In this document: positions 38,684 to 48,788 of the stretch, one piece after another
How the letters are laid out: every line of letters begins with the position of its first letter
Numbering within the stretch: position 1 is the stretch's first letter
Source: Myxococcales bacterium
Lineage (GTDB): Bacteria; Myxococcota_A; Polyangia; Polyangiales; Ga0077539
NCBI GenBank assembly: GCA_013298625.1
Contig: JAAFIF010000002.1
Coordinates: 124,001 to 188,000 of the forward strand
Direction of reading: 5' to 3'
DNA length: 64,000 nt
Made by a program: the position numbers and the translations under genes
The notes under the pieces: model-generated
Told to the model about the DNA's origin: nothing
Databases searched by the model: none
What the model saw: only the letters and a program-made list of their open reading frames with translations

Positions 38684-39574
38684 ATGGTGCCCGCGCCCAT
38701 GACGCTCGGGCGACACCGGATCGAGTGGAGTCGTCCGGTGCTGCTCGGCGTCCTCAACGTCACCGAGGACAGCTTCAGCGACGGCGGGAGGTTTCTCTCG
38801 CTCGACGCTGCGATCTCGCACGGCCTCGCGCTGCGCGAGCAAGGGGCGGACATCGTGGACGTGGGCGCCGAGAGCACTCGGCCAGGCGCGGCGTCGGTCG
38901 ACGTCGAGCTCGAGCTCGAACGGGTCGTTCCGGTGGTGCGCGCGCTCGCGCGTGAAGGCGTGCTCGTCAGCGTAGACACCACCAAGGCCGCGGTCGCTGA
39001 AGCGGCGATCGAAGCCGGCGCCTCGATCCTCAACGACGTCTCGATGGGTGACTCGCTCGACGATCTCGCGCGGGTCGCGGCCCGATCGGGCGCGGGCTAT
39101 CTGCGCATGCACGCGCGCGGCACGCCCCTGACGATGCGCTCGGACCCCGCGCTCAGCGACTATCCGCGCGGCGTGGTGACGGAGGTCGTCGACTCGCTTC
39201 GCGCTGACGCAGCAGCGCTGATCGCGGCTGGCGTCGATCGCTCGCGCATCATGGTCGATCCTGGAATCGGGTTCGCGAAGACCGCCGCGCAGTCGCTGGC
39301 GTTGCTCGCGGCGATCAACGAGGTCGTAAGCTTGGGCTTCGCGGTGTGCGTCGGGCCTTCGCGCAAGAGCTTCATCGACGCACGAGACGCGTACGACCCG
39401 TCGTGGGGCGCCGTCACGAGCGCTCCGCACGAGCGCCTCGGCGGGACGGCGGCCGCGGTGACCGCGTCGATCCTCGGCGGAGCGCACGCGGTGCGAGTGC
39501 ACGACGTCGCGTTGATGCGACAGTGCGCGCGGGTCGCGCACGCGATCGCGCAGGGGCGGAGGGCGAGCTCGTGA
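38684..39574 (+). CDS. folP: Dihydropteroate synthase FolP
   Basis: 296 residues from ATG 38684 (an ATG at 38699 is also possible). Joins pterin pyrophosphate with p-aminobenzoate in folate synthesis. Motifs: LLGVLNVTEDSFSDGG, VDVGAESTRPGA, SVDTTKAAVAEAAI, ILNDVS, MVDPGIGFAKT, GPSRKSF and AHAVRVHDV. Full length. The stop overlaps the cdaA GTG start. Confidence 0.95.
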   Translation: MVPAPMTLGRHRIEWSRPVLLGVLNVTEDSFSDGGRFLSLDAAISHGLALREQGADIVDVGAESTRPGAASVDVELELERVVPVVRALAREGVLVSVDTTKAAVAEAAIEAGASILNDVSMGDSLDDLARVAARSGAGYLRMHARGTPLTMRSDPALSDYPRGVVTEVVDSLRADAAALIAAGVDRSRIMVDPGIGFAKTAAQSLALLAAINEVVSLGFAVCVGPSRKSFIDARDAYDPSWGAVTSAPHERLGGTAAAVTASILGGAHAVRVHDVALMRQCARVAHAIAQGRRASS

Positions 39575-40461
39575 TCGAAGGGCTTCTCACGCTGCTTCGT
39601 CCGACGAGCGCCGGCGCGTTTGCGCGGGACGTGCTCGACGTCGCGATCGTCGCGTACGCGATCTACCGCTTGATGCTGCTCTTGCGCGGGACGCGCGCGG
39701 TGCAAGCGAGCGTGGGCCTGGCGTTGGTCGTCGGCGTGTACCTCGTCGCGCATCGCGCGGGGCTCACGACGACGCACACGCTGCTCGACAAGGTGCTCGG
39801 GTCGTTTTTTCTCGTGGTGGTGGTGCTGTTTCAGGGCGACCTGCGCCGCGCGCTGATGCGCGTCGGTACGCGGCCGTGGTTCGTGCGGTTTCGCAAAGGC
39901 GAAGAGGCGACGGCGCTCGAAGAGGTCATCGACGCGTGCACGCGGCTCGCGCAGAAGCGCATCGGCGCGCTGATCGTCTTCGAGCGGGACGCGGCGCTCG
40001 ATGACTTCATGCAGCAGGGCACGCAGCTCGACGCCGAGGTCACGAGCGAGCTGCTCTACACAGTGTTTCTCCCCGCGTACGAGAACCCGCTGCACGACGG
40101 CGCGGTGGTGATCCGCAACGCGCGCGTGCACCGGGCGGGGGCGTTCTTGCCGCTCACCGCCAACCCGTCGCTCGATCGCACGCTCGGCACGCGACACCGC
40201 GCCGCGATCGGGATCACCGAAGAGACCGACGCGGTCGTGGTGGTGGTCAGCGAAGAGCGCGGGCAGATCTCGCTCTGCTTCAACGGCAACCTCGTGCGAG
40301 GCCTCGAGGCGCAGTCGCTTCGGCACGCGCTCTACGGGCTGTTCTACCCGAAGCCCCTGGCCGCGCGGCTGCTCGAGCGGCGCGCGAACAAGCACCCTCG
40401 CGACGACGCAGAGAAGCGCGTGAGCGTGGTGCCCGCGCCGCGAGAGGCCGGCCGAGAGTGA
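39571..40461 (+). CDS. cdaA: Diadenylate cyclase CdaA
   Basis: 296 residues, GTG start at 39571. Three N-terminal membrane segments, then a DAC (DisA_N) domain with DGAVVI and RHRAAIGI, the two ATP-binding motifs required to form cyclic di-AMP from two ATP. Order folP-cdaA-cdaR-glmM matches the arrangement best known from Gram-positive bacteria, where the messenger controls osmolyte and wall homeostasis. Confidence 0.93.
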   Translation: MIEGLLTLLRPTSAGAFARDVLDVAIVAYAIYRLMLLLRGTRAVQASVGLALVVGVYLVAHRAGLTTTHTLLDKVLGSFFLVVVVLFQGDLRRALMRVGTRPWFVRFRKGEEATALEEVIDACTRLAQKRIGALIVFERDAALDDFMQQGTQLDAEVTSELLYTVFLPAYENPLHDGAVVIRNARVHRAGAFLPLTANPSLDRTLGTRHRAAIGITEETDAVVVVVSEERGQISLCFNGNLVRGLEAQSLRHALYGLFYPKPLAARLLERRANKHPRDDAEKRVSVVPAPREAGRE

Positions 40462-40467
40462 TGAACC

Positions 40468-41436
40468 ATGGGTGAGAACAAGCCCTCGCGCGCTCGCAGA
40501 GCGCTCTCGGACGCGTGGGAATCGACCACAGAAAACGCTGGCCTCAAGCTGACCTCGGTGCTGATCGCGATGGCGCTCTACGGCGTCGTGCGCGGCGCTG
40601 GCACGGTCGAGCGCGGGCTCGAGGTGAGCTTGCTCGTGCGTCCACCGTCGGCGGACGTGCGAAGAGTGATGATGACCGACCTGCCCGATCGCGTGCGCGT
40701 GGTCGTGAAGGGCCCGCCGACCCTGGTCAACGCGATTCGGCCAGAGTCGATCGGCGGCGCAGAGGTCAACATCAGCGACGGTCGGGTCGCGGTCGCGCGG
40801 GTCGATCCGGCGACGATGCAGCTGCCCGCAGGCGTGACCATCGTGAGCATTCAGCCAGCGTCGCTGCAGCTCGCGTGGGAGGACCTGGTCGAGAGGGACG
40901 TTCCAGTCCGGGTCGAGACCGTCGGTCGGACCGCGCCCGGAAGCAGACCGGCGGCGATCATCGAGGCGATCCCGCAGCGCGTGCACGTGACCGGACCCGC
41001 GCTGTACGTCGACGGGCTCAACACCGTGCGCACCGAGGCGATCGATGTGACGGGGCTCGAGGCCGGACAACACACGCGCCGCGTCGCGCTCGAGCCGCCG
41101 CGCTCGAGGGTTCACTACGTCGGCGCGACGTCGGTGCGCGTGGCGATCACCGTCGAGCGAGACCTCACCGAACGCAGGCTCGACCACCTCGACGTGACCA
41201 TCGTCGGCGCACAACGCGTGGTGCTGCGCCCTGCCGTCGTGAGCATTCGCGTCCGTGGGCTCGCCGCGCCGGTCAACGCGCTCGACCCGGCGCTGGTCGT
41301 TCCGACGGTGGACGTCACCGAAGAGATGGTGACCCGTCGCGAGGCCGTTCGCTTGCCGGTCCGCGCGGGACATTTGCCTGCAGGGGTCGAGCTCGTCGCG
41401 ATCGAGCCGCCCGAGGTCGTCGCCACGCCGCGCTGA
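40468..41436 (+). CDS. YbbR-domain protein, CdaR-like
   Basis: 322 residues. One N-terminal membrane helix (LKLTSVLIAMALYGVV) and about three YbbR repeats (LPDRVRVVVKGPPTLVN, IPQRVHVTGPALYVDG, VVSIRVRGLAAPVNA). In firmicutes CdaR binds CdaA and tunes its activity. It is placed directly between cdaA and glmM with 6 bases after cdaA. Confidence 0.88.
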   Translation: MGENKPSRARRALSDAWESTTENAGLKLTSVLIAMALYGVVRGAGTVERGLEVSLLVRPPSADVRRVMMTDLPDRVRVVVKGPPTLVNAIRPESIGGAEVNISDGRVAVARVDPATMQLPAGVTIVSIQPASLQLAWEDLVERDVPVRVETVGRTAPGSRPAAIIEAIPQRVHVTGPALYVDGLNTVRTEAIDVTGLEAGQHTRRVALEPPRSRVHYVGATSVRVAITVERDLTERRLDHLDVTIVGAQRVVLRPAVVSIRVRGLAAPVNALDPALVVPTVDVTEEMVTRREAVRLPVRAGHLPAGVELVAIEPPEVVATPR

Positions 41437-41494
41437 ATGCGCCGCTGTTTCCTGTGAACGCCGCGGCTCGTGGTAACAACCGCAGTCGCGAACG

Positions 41495-42934
41495 ATGACA
41501 CGCAGCAAGAAGCCCTCCCTCACAGACATTCCTCGCGACTCGATGCCGGCGCCCGCGCCGAGCACGCACAAGCCCGTTCGCCGCTTGTTCGGCACCGACG
41601 GCATCCGCGGCGTCGCCAACGAACACCCGATGACGCCCGAGGTCGCGATGAAGGTCGGCTCGGCCTTCACCTGGTGGGCGTCCCGCGGCGGCCGCGCTGC
41701 GCGCGTGGTCGTCGGAAAAGACACCCGCCTGTCCGGCTATCTGTTCGAGACCGCGCTCGCCGCGGGCGTCTGCGCGCAGGGCGGCCGAGTGATCCTCACG
41801 GGCCCGCTGCCCACGCCAGCAATCGCATACATCGTCCAGTCCATGCGGGCCGACGCAGGCGTGGTCATCTCCGCCTCGCACAACCCGTACATGGACAACG
41901 GGATCAAGCTGTTCGGCGCGGACGGGTTCAAGCTGCCCGATGAAGCCGAGGCCGAGATCGAGGCGCTGATGGACGATCCGCGCTTGATTCACGGGCGAAA
42001 GCGCGAGGGCGGCGTCGGGCGCGCGCTCAAGATCGAGGACGCGCGCGGGCGATACGTCACGTTCGTGAAGAGCACGTTTCCCAAATCGCTGCGGCTCGAC
42101 GGGCTGCGCGTCGTGGTGGACGGCGCGCACGGCGCCGCGTTTCGCGTGGCGCCCGCGGTCTTCGAAGAGCTCGGCGCGACGGTCACCGCCATCGGCGTCA
42201 AGCCCAACGGAAAGAACATCAACGACGGCGTCGGCGCGCTGCACCCCGAGCACATGGCGCGCATCGTTCGCGAGAAGGGCGCCGACATCGGCATCGCGCT
42301 CGACGGGGACGCCGATCGGCTCATCGTGGTCGACGAGCGCGGCGACGTAGTCGACGGAGACGCGATCATGGCCATGGTCGCAGAGCGCATGATCGCTGAA
42401 AAAACGCTGGCCAAATCAACAGTCGTCGCCACGGTCATGTCCAACCTAGGCCTCGAGCGCGCGCTGAGCGAGCGCGGCGCGAAGCTCGTGCGCACCGCCG
42501 TCGGCGACCGCTACGTCGTCGAGGCGATGCGCGAGCACGGCTACAACTTCGGCGGCGAGCAGTCGGGCCACCTGCTCTTTCTCGACCACGCGACGACCGG
42601 CGACGGGCTCATCGCTGCGCTGCAAGTGGTCGCGATCCTCGTGCGCGAGTCGCGTCCGCTCAGCGAAATCGCAGCGCGCGCGATGACTCGCCTGCCGCAG
42701 GTGCTCGTCAACACGAAGCTCCCGACGCGCCGCGAGCTCAGCGAGATGGCCGGCACGCAGAAGGCCATGCGCGACGTCGAGAAGAAGCTCGGCAAAGAGG
42801 GCAGGGTGCTCGTGCGCTGGAGCGGCACCGAGGCGAAGCTGCGCGTGATGGTCGAGGGCCCCAAGCAGGACGTGATCCAGAAGATGGCCGAGACCATCGC
42901 CGAGGCCGCGAAGAAGGACCTCGCTACAGGATGA
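41495..42934 (+). CDS. glmM: Phosphoglucosamine mutase GlmM
   Basis: 479 residues with an N-terminal extension of about 28 residues before [11 protein letters not shown]. Active-site Ser in [14 protein letters not shown], metal loop ALDGDADR, sugar loop GGEQSGHL, phosphate loop [13 protein letters not shown]. Converts glucosamine-6-phosphate to glucosamine-1-phosphate for UDP-GlcNAc. In other bacteria GlmM binds and inhibits CdaA, so the gene order links wall supply to cyclic di-AMP. It converges with gapN, overlapping by 11 bases. Confidence 0.95.
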   Translation: MTRSKKPSLTDIPRDSMPAPAPSTHKPVRRLFGTDGIRGVANEHPMTPEVAMKVGSAFTWWASRGGRAARVVVGKDTRLSGYLFETALAAGVCAQGGRVILTGPLPTPAIAYIVQSMRADAGVVISASHNPYMDNGIKLFGADGFKLPDEAEAEIEALMDDPRLIHGRKREGGVGRALKIEDARGRYVTFVKSTFPKSLRLDGLRVVVDGAHGAAFRVAPAVFEELGATVTAIGVKPNGKNINDGVGALHPEHMARIVREKGADIGIALDGDADRLIVVDERGDVVDGDAIMAMVAERMIAEKTLAKSTVVATVMSNLGLERALSERGAKLVRTAVGDRYVVEAMREHGYNFGGEQSGHLLFLDHATTGDGLIAALQVVAILVRESRPLSEIAARAMTRLPQVLVNTKLPTRRELSEMAGTQKAMRDVEKKLGKEGRVLVRWSGTEAKLRVMVEGPKQDVIQKMAETIAEAAKKDLATG

Positions 42935-44546
42935 AATCCGTGGACAAAAACGCGCTCGATCGCGACGCCACGATGTCCTGAACGAGCTCTTTGTTCTCGG
43001 CGTTGGCCTGGCACGCGACCACCGAGCGAATCGAGAACTGCCGGAGCGCGTCGGTGACCGAGAGCGTGCCCTCGGCGCTGTCCTTGCGGCCCGTAAACGG
43101 AAACGAGTCGGGCCCGCGGCGGCACTGCGAGTTGAGATTGATGCGCGAGACCTGGTTGACCAGCGCGTCGACGAGGAAGGCGATGCGCGCGCGATCCCTG
43201 CCGAACAGCGCGATTTGCTGGCCGTAGTTGCTCTCGCGCATGAAGGCGTCGATCTCGTGTTCGTCGTCGTACACGGCGACGGGGACCACGGGGCCGAACT
43301 GCTCTTCGTGGTACAAGCGCATCGAGGGGATGACGGGGTAGACCACCGCGGGGCGATAGAAGGTCTCGCTCGCCCTGTCGCCGTGGTTCACGACGCGCGC
43401 GCCCTTCGCCACGGCGTCGGCGACGAGCGCAGAGAGCGTCGCGGCTTTGTTGGGCTCGGGAAGCGGCGTGAGCGCGACGCCGGGCTCCCAGGGCATTCCG
43501 GCTTTGAGGGCGTCGACGGCGGCGCTGAGCTTCGCGACGAATGCGTCCGCCACCGAGCGGTGCGCGAAGATGAGCTTGATCGCCGTGCATCGTTGCCCGT
43601 TGAACGAGAGCGCGCCCGAGACGCACTCGCGCACGGCGGCGTCGAGGTCTGCGTCCGGGAGGATCACCGCGGGGTTCTTCGCTTCGAGCCCTGTGACGGT
43701 GCGCAGTCGATTGGGCTTCGGGTGTTGCTTCGTCAGGATGTTCGCGACGCGGGACGTTCCGATGAACGCGAGCACGTCGACGGCGCCCGAGGTCATCATG
43801 GGCCCCACCACCGTCGCGCCATCGCCCTGCACGACGTTGACCGCGCCGCGCGGAAAGCACTCGGCCATCGCGGCGAGCAGCGGCATGTGCGCCATCGCGC
43901 CGAACCGCGGGAGCTTGGAGATCACCGGATTGCCCATGATCAACGCGGGGATCAGCGTGGTGTACGTCTCGTTGAGCGGGTAGTTGAACGGCCCCATGCA
44001 CAGCACGACGCCGAGCGGCGAGCGGCGAATCTGACCGATGAATCCCTCAGCCAAATGAAAGCGCGACGAGGTTCGATCGAGCTCCTTCACGGCTTCGATC
44101 GTGTCGACGATGTACTGCACCGTGCGGTCGAACTCGCTCTCGGCGTCCTTGCGCGTCTTGGCGATCTCCCACTGGAGCAGCCGCACGACGTCCTCGCGCT
44201 GCTCGCGCATCTTGTCGGTGAACTTCGCGATGGCAGCGAGGCGATCGGCGACGCGCGCAGAGGGCCACTCGCCGCGGCCGTGGTTCCACGCGCGCACAGC
44301 GGCGTCGAGGCAGAGGCGCGCGGTCGCCTCGTCGAGCTTCGCGGTGTGCCCCACGAGCGCGCGCTCGAGCGAGCCGTCCTCTGCGCGATAGCAGACCGGC
44401 GATCGCACTTCGTCGCGCGCCCCGTCCCAGCGCCGCACTTCTCCGTCGATGAGATACAGCCCGTCGTATCTGGTCGCGTCGATCGTCGCCGTCGCCGGCA
44501 CTTCCGAGCGAGCAGGAAACTTCACCAGCGCAGAGTCGTTCTCCAT
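42924..44546 (-). CDS. GapN-like NADP-dependent glyceraldehyde-3-phosphate dehydrogenase
   Basis: 540 residues, aldehyde dehydrogenase superfamily. Catalytic Cys in [12 protein letters not shown], catalytic Glu in VTGLEAKNP, Asn in GPFNYPLNE. The C-terminal [20 protein letters not shown] followed by [15 protein letters not shown] is typical of non-phosphorylating GapN. It would oxidise glyceraldehyde-3-phosphate to 3-phosphoglycerate and make NADPH. Slightly longer than streptococcal GapN. Its 3' end overlaps glmM. Confidence 0.85.
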   Translation of the reverse strand: MENDSALVKFPARSEVPATATIDATRYDGLYLIDGEVRRWDGARDEVRSPVCYRAEDGSLERALVGHTAKLDEATARLCLDAAVRAWNHGRGEWPSARVADRLAAIAKFTDKMREQREDVVRLLQWEIAKTRKDAESEFDRTVQYIVDTIEAVKELDRTSSRFHLAEGFIGQIRRSPLGVVLCMGPFNYPLNETYTTLIPALIMGNPVISKLPRFGAMAHMPLLAAMAECFPRGAVNVVQGDGATVVGPMMTSGAVDVLAFIGTSRVANILTKQHPKPNRLRTVTGLEAKNPAVILPDADLDAAVRECVSGALSFNGQRCTAIKLIFAHRSVADAFVAKLSAAVDALKAGMPWEPGVALTPLPEPNKAATLSALVADAVAKGARVVNHGDRASETFYRPAVVYPVIPSMRLYHEEQFGPVVPVAVYDDEHEIDAFMRESNYGQQIALFGRDRARIAFLVDALVNQVSRINLNSQCRRGPDSFPFTGRKDSAEGTLSVTDALRQFSIRSVVACQANAENKELVQDIVASRSSAFLSTDFIL

Positions 44547-44580
44547 GCGCGCGAGCGTAGCAGCACCGCGCGCAGAGAGA

Positions 44581-45276
44581 TCACGGGCTCATGCGAACGA
44601 ACGCGTGGATGGCTTCGATGATGCGATCGATCGCGCGCGAAGGCGGGTCCGTGCGCATGAGCAACGCGAGCAGCACGTCGCCGGTCAGCGAGGTGTCGAA
44701 GCGGATCGCGACGACGCGCTCGCCGCCGCAGTGGATCACCGCCCACTCGGCGGTGCCGGGCGGGTCTCCGAGCTCGGGCAAGTGGCTGAACGCGACGACC
44801 ATGTGCGGGCCGATCAGCTCGAAGCCGCCCGGAGAGAGCGCCACGCCGTGCGTCGCGATGAGCAGCCCGTCGCGATCGGAGACGAACGCGCCGTGCGAGC
44901 CCGTGGTGGCGCAGGCCCACGCGAGCAGCTTGTTCCACGCGCCCACGCCGGTGGCCTCGATCGCGTGAAGGTCGAACGGCAGGTCCGGGGTGGTCTCGCG
45001 CACGCGCTCGACGGGCACGATGGACGACGGAGCCATCGGCGCGCTGGTGGGCTGGCGTTTGGGAAGCCCGACGCACGCGACGCACACCTCGCGGCCGCTG
45101 CTCTCTTGGCGCGCGGCGATCGATTGCCGCAGCGGGGCGAAGCCGCTCTCGTTGAAGTCGAGGCCGAGCGCGGGGTCGACGATGGAGCTGTGTGCGTCGG
45201 ACGGACGAAGCCTTCGCGCGCTCGCGCGAGCGAAGGCGAGGTCGTCATCAGAAGAAGGGTCGGGGGTTGTCGACAT
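44581..45276 (-). CDS. Roadblock-like protein of unknown function
   Basis: 231 residues. The first 105 residues are poorly conserved and partly disordered. The last 120 (ACATTGSHGAFVSDRDGLLIATHG, HMVVAFSHL, ERVVAIRFDTSLTGDVLLALLMR) follow the roadblock/LC7 pattern of small-GTPase partners. Overlaps the ParA-like gene start region by 29 bases. Last gene of the signalling operon. Confidence 0.6.
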   Translation of the reverse strand: MSTTPDPSSDDDLAFARASARRLRPSDAHSSIVDPALGLDFNESGFAPLRQSIAARQESSGREVCVACVGLPKRQPTSAPMAPSSIVPVERVRETTPDLPFDLHAIEATGVGAWNKLLAWACATTGSHGAFVSDRDGLLIATHGVALSPGGFELIGPHMVVAFSHLPELGDPPGTAEWAVIHCGGERVVAIRFDTSLTGDVLLALLMRTDPPSRAIDRIIEAIHAFVRMSP

Positions 45277-46060
45277 TGTGTTCCACCGCTTGATTTGCAG
45301 GAGAGATGACCTCTTCGACCTCGCGCGCCAGCGTCGCGAAGCGGCGCGCGGCGAACTCGCCCTCGGCGCCCATGTGACCCACCGGAACGCCGATCTCCCA
45401 CGCCTTCGCGATGATCTCGCTCTCGGGGATGGTCGACTCGAACACGCAGTCGAAGCCCTCCCACATCGAGCCGACGGCGGACTGCGAGCTGGTGCACTTG
45501 AGGTCGACGCGCGTGAGCACCATGCCCGCGAGCGCCAGGTTGCGGTTCTCTCGCTCGCGAACAGACTCGATCACGCGGAGCGTTTGCGCGAGCGCGCGCA
45601 CCGATCGAGGATCAGCGCCGACCGCCACGAGCGCGTGGGTCCCTTCGGCGAGCGCCGCGCGGACGAGCGCGCGGACACCAGAGGGCGCGTCGATCACGAT
45701 GTGGTCGAACTGCGCTTCGACGAGGCCCAGCAGCGACGACAATCGTCCGCGCTCGGCGAGCAGCGACTCGAACTGCGGAACGTCGATCGGATCGAGCCGC
45801 CCCCGCAAGAGCAGCGCGAGGTTGGGGCTGCGCGTCTCGACGATCACCTGGCTCGGCGCGACGTCGAGCGCGAGGACGTCGGCGACCCCGCGGTACGTTC
45901 GATCACCGCGGCCGAGCGCGTGCGCGACGCCGTTGTTGGGGTCGAGGTCGACCAGCAGCGTGCGGCGCCCCGCGGCGCCGAGGGCGACCGCGAGGTGCAG
46001 CGCCAGCGTGGTGCGCCCGGTGCCGCCGGTCGGGCTCGTGACGATCAAGCGCGTGCTCAT
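45248..46060 (-). CDS. ParA/MinD-like ATPase
   Basis: 270 residues. Deviant Walker A PTGGTGRTTLALHLA, with Arg (R) in place of the usual catalytic-position Lys before TT but GGTG-T kept; Walker A' LLVDLDPNNG; Walker B HIVIDAPSG. MinD/ParA proteins set cell position of complexes through ATP-driven dimerisation. No ParB follows, so it is probably an orphan positioning ATPase for this signalling cluster. Start overlaps the preceding stop (ATGA). Confidence 0.85.
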   Translation of the reverse strand: MSTRLIVTSPTGGTGRTTLALHLAVALGAAGRRTLLVDLDPNNGVAHALGRGDRTYRGVADVLALDVAPSQVIVETRSPNLALLLRGRLDPIDVPQFESLLAERGRLSSLLGLVEAQFDHIVIDAPSGVRALVRAALAEGTHALVAVGADPRSVRALAQTLRVIESVRERENRNLALAGMVLTRVDLKCTSSQSAVGSMWEGFDCVFESTIPESEIIAKAWEIGVPVGHMGAEGEFAARRFATLAREVEEVISPANQAVEHNVDNPRPFF

Positions 46061-46986
46061 GACTTGCTTTCATTTCCGAAGCCGAGCTGCTTCAGGCGAA
46101 GGAGGTTCGCTTGCACCGTTCGATCCGAAGGGTCGATCTGCGCGGCGCGTGAGAAGGCCGTAAACGCCTCGGCGTAGTGCCGTCGAAGCAACGCAGAGAG
46201 ACCGTCCTCGAGCGACTGCTCGAACTGCGCGGATCGCAGCTGCGCGGGCGTCGGAGGCGTCGGCTGCGTGGGGTGGTCCTTGATGGGCGGAAATCCCGCT
46301 GGGATCGCGGGCGCAGCAGCGTCGGCCGCGCCCGCGCGCCGGAGCGCATCGAACACGTCGGCGCCGAGCAGCTCTCGGGGATTCCACGTGCCCGTGGGCG
46401 CGCGCAGCTGAATCCAGCCGCGCTCGACGAAGCGAACGAACGCGCGATAGGTCTCGAATCGGCCGAACTGCGAGCCGCGAACGATGTCGCCGAGCGACGC
46501 GATGCCGTCGACGAGCTTCACGAGCGCGAGCTCTTCGCTCGCTGGTCGCGCGCGGGCGATGGCCTCGCGACTGACTGCGAGGCACGGCACATCGTCGAGC
46601 TTTCCGAGGCGCTTTCCGTACTCGAGCACGAGGCGATCACGCAGCAGCCGGATGCTCCGCGAGATCGAAGGATCGTCAGGAAACCGCGTGCGCGATCGGT
46701 CGAGCTCGTCCAGCGCTTGCTCGAGCTTGCGCTCTTTCAGCAGCGTCTCGACGCGCGAACGGAGCTCTCCGCGCGGCCCCGAGCCCTGTTGCGCGTCCTG
46801 CGCTGCGCTGGCCGCTTGCGCCGTCGCCACCGAGAGCTCGAAGCCCGCCGTGATCAAGAAATCTTTCGCCTGCGCGTTGGTTGGCTGCAGTTCGAGCACG
46901 CGACGCCAGCAACGCGCAGCAGTGTCGCTGTCGCTGTTTCCGTACGCCTTCAGTCCGGCTTCGAGCAACGCGTCGATCTCGGTCAC
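46057..46986 (-). CDS. TPR-containing regulator with conserved QLGFG tail
   Basis: 309 residues from a GTG at 46986. N-terminal TPR (LLEAGLKAYGNSDSDTAARCWRRVLEL), a helical middle, a DUF4388-like winged segment (LVKLVDGIASLGDIVRGSQFG), a Pro-rich linker, and a C-terminal TPR (DGLSALLRRHYAEAFTAFSRA ... QANLLRLKQLGFG). The same 50-residue tail closes the response regulator next door. Probably a cytoplasmic scaffold. Confidence 0.7.
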   Translation of the reverse strand: MTEIDALLEAGLKAYGNSDSDTAARCWRRVLELQPTNAQAKDFLITAGFELSVATAQAASAAQDAQQGSGPRGELRSRVETLLKERKLEQALDELDRSRTRFPDDPSISRSIRLLRDRLVLEYGKRLGKLDDVPCLAVSREAIARARPASEELALVKLVDGIASLGDIVRGSQFGRFETYRAFVRFVERGWIQLRAPTGTWNPRELLGADVFDALRRAGAADAAAPAIPAGFPPIKDHPTQPTPPTPAQLRSAQFEQSLEDGLSALLRRHYAEAFTAFSRAAQIDPSDRTVQANLLRLKQLGFGNESKS

Positions 46987-47050
46987 GGGCGAGCCTGACT
47001 CCCTTCGTCGCTCGGCAAAGGTGCAGTGATGAAGCGCACGTCCTGCATCG

Positions 47051-47992
47051 CTAGTTCTCCGAAGGATCCTTGCCGAACCCGAGTTCGCGGAGCCTCGCGA
47101 GGTTCGCCTGCACAGTTCGGTCCGTGGGATTGATCTCGGACGCGGCACGAAACGCGCGCCACGCGTCGGGGTACTGCCTCGTGAGCAGCGCGCTGAGACC
47201 GTCTTCCATGAGCTGCGAGAACTGCTCGGCAGCGGGATCGACCGCGGGCTCGATCACGGCGATCGGCGCAGGCGGTGCAGGTTCGCTGAACGCCACGCGC
47301 AGCTCTTGCGGATCACTGCTGAACCCGTCGCGCCTGCGCTCGTCGAGCGCGCGCGCCTCGTCGAGCAGCATGGCTTCCCAGCGACCGTGGACGTTGCGGG
47401 TGCCAGGCGCGTCGCGCCAGGTGGTGCATCGGACGCCCTCGCGCTCGAGGCACAACCGACGAAACGCCGTGTCGCCTTCGCCAAACGAGTCGTACGCGCT
47501 GAAGAGTTCGCCGCGCAGCACGATGATCTTGCCTTGCTTGTGACCGACCTCGATGAGCACCGAGTGTCCGCCCATCGCGGCGAGCTGAAGGTAGTCCGCG
47601 ACGCCGAAGGGCGAGGGCGCGTCGCCGCTGTGTTGGGCGAGGTCCTCGCGGACGAGCGTCCGGAGCTGCTCGATGGTGACGGGCTTCTCGAGCACGCGAA
47701 CGCCAGCGTGCTTGGGGATCTGCGCGAGAAACGCGCGGGTGTACGCGCTGACGAAGGTGACGGCCGCGTGCAAGCCGCGACGACCGAGCTCGCCGAGGAT
47801 CTCGATCCCCGCGCGATCGGGCAGGTCGAGGTCGCAGAGGATGACCGTCGGAGGGTGCTCGTCGATGATGCTCAGCGCCTCGGTCAGCGTGCCCGCTCCG
47901 TGCACTGGAACACTCAAATGCCGCGACAACCCTCGCACGATCGACGTGCGCAAGGTGTCTTCGTCTTCGACGACGAGCACGCTCGCGCTCAT
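47051..47992 (-). CDS. Response regulator with DUF4388-like and TPR domains
   Basis: 313 residues. Receiver domain 1-120 (VVEDED, Asp in ILCDLDLPDRAG, Lys in VLEKPV). Residues 128-225 are a DUF4388-like effector (ADYLQLAAMGGHSVLIEVGHKQGKI cut into sheet and helix). The C-terminal TPR tail (DGLSALLTRQYPDAWRAFRA, QANLARLRELGFG) is a paralogue of that in the next gene. No DNA-binding domain, so output is by protein contact. Overlaps the ODP gene stop by four bases. Confidence 0.8.
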   Translation of the reverse strand: MSASVLVVEDEDTLRTSIVRGLSRHLSVPVHGAGTLTEALSIIDEHPPTVILCDLDLPDRAGIEILGELGRRGLHAAVTFVSAYTRAFLAQIPKHAGVRVLEKPVTIEQLRTLVREDLAQHSGDAPSPFGVADYLQLAAMGGHSVLIEVGHKQGKIIVLRGELFSAYDSFGEGDTAFRRLCLEREGVRCTTWRDAPGTRNVHGRWEAMLLDEARALDERRRDGFSSDPQELRVAFSEPAPPAPIAVIEPAVDPAAEQFSQLMEDGLSALLTRQYPDAWRAFRAASEINPTDRTVQANLARLRELGFGKDPSEN

Positions 47993-48759
47993 CCTCGGAC
48001 CTCGCGGGTCGGCAGCTTGTACAGGTCATCGATGAGGTCGACGCCGCACTCTTCGCTCTCGACCCAGTCGATGAACTGCTCGACGATCTTGCGGCCCTTG
48101 AACGCAGCGCCGTGCTGCGGCGCGATGATGTCGATCTCGAGCGAGCGCGCGAGCTTGGCCCACGCGGCGCCAGCGCGTTTGCTGGACATGTAGCGGCGAT
48201 GAAACCCGCGCATCTTGGCGGCGTGCTTGTCCCAGTCGGAGACGAAGATCTCTTCTTCGTCGACGGACGCGCCGAGGTCTCCCGAATACAGGATCTTCGA
48301 GATGGGGTCGTAGACTTGGAAGTTTCCCGGCGAATGAAGGAAGTGCGCGGGCATGATGAGCAGCTCGCTCGAGCCGAGCTTGAGCCACATTCCGTCATCG
48401 GCGATGGGCTTGAGCCGCGCCACGACGAAGCGATCCACGCCGAAGTGCGGCACGAAGCGCGTCCAGAGCGCCGAGACCCACGCGGTCGCGTCCGTGGTCA
48501 TCAGCCAGCCGTTGAGCGCGGCGACGATGTCCGGGTCCTGGTGCGAGAGCAGGATGTGCTCGAGCCGGCCCTGCTTGATCTCGTTGTGTGTCGCCGCGAG
48601 CACCTGCGAGTAGACCTTGTGTCCGCCCGGGTCGAGGATGACCCCGAGCCCGTCGTGCACGATCAAGTGCTGGTTGGTGGGCACCGCGGTCCCGTCCGCT
48701 TGAACGTCGAGCCACACGTTACGGTGCGCTCCATTTTCGTAGAGCACTGTCGTCGCCAT
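47989..48759 (-). CDS. ODP-type oxygen-binding di-iron (metallo-beta-lactamase fold) protein
   Basis: 256 residues. Flavodiiron-type ligands are visible: SHQDPD (H, D, D), HFLHSPGNF (His), YSGDLGAS (Asp) and PQHGAAF (His). There is no flavodoxin domain. ODP proteins of this kind bind oxygen at a di-iron site and are paired with signalling proteins in spirochaetes. Here it lies in an operon with a kinase and a response regulator, so oxygen or NO sensing is likely. Confidence 0.78.
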   Translation of the reverse strand: MATTVLYENGAHRNVWLDVQADGTAVPTNQHLIVHDGLGVILDPGGHKVYSQVLAATHNEIKQGRLEHILLSHQDPDIVAALNGWLMTTDATAWVSALWTRFVPHFGVDRFVVARLKPIADDGMWLKLGSSELLIMPAHFLHSPGNFQVYDPISKILYSGDLGASVDEEEIFVSDWDKHAAKMRGFHRRYMSSKRAGAAWAKLARSLEIDIIAPQHGAAFKGRKIVEQFIDWVESEECGVDLIDDLYKLPTREVRG

Positions 48760-48788
48760 CGTTGAGCCTCCGTGTCGAGCCTGAGCGT

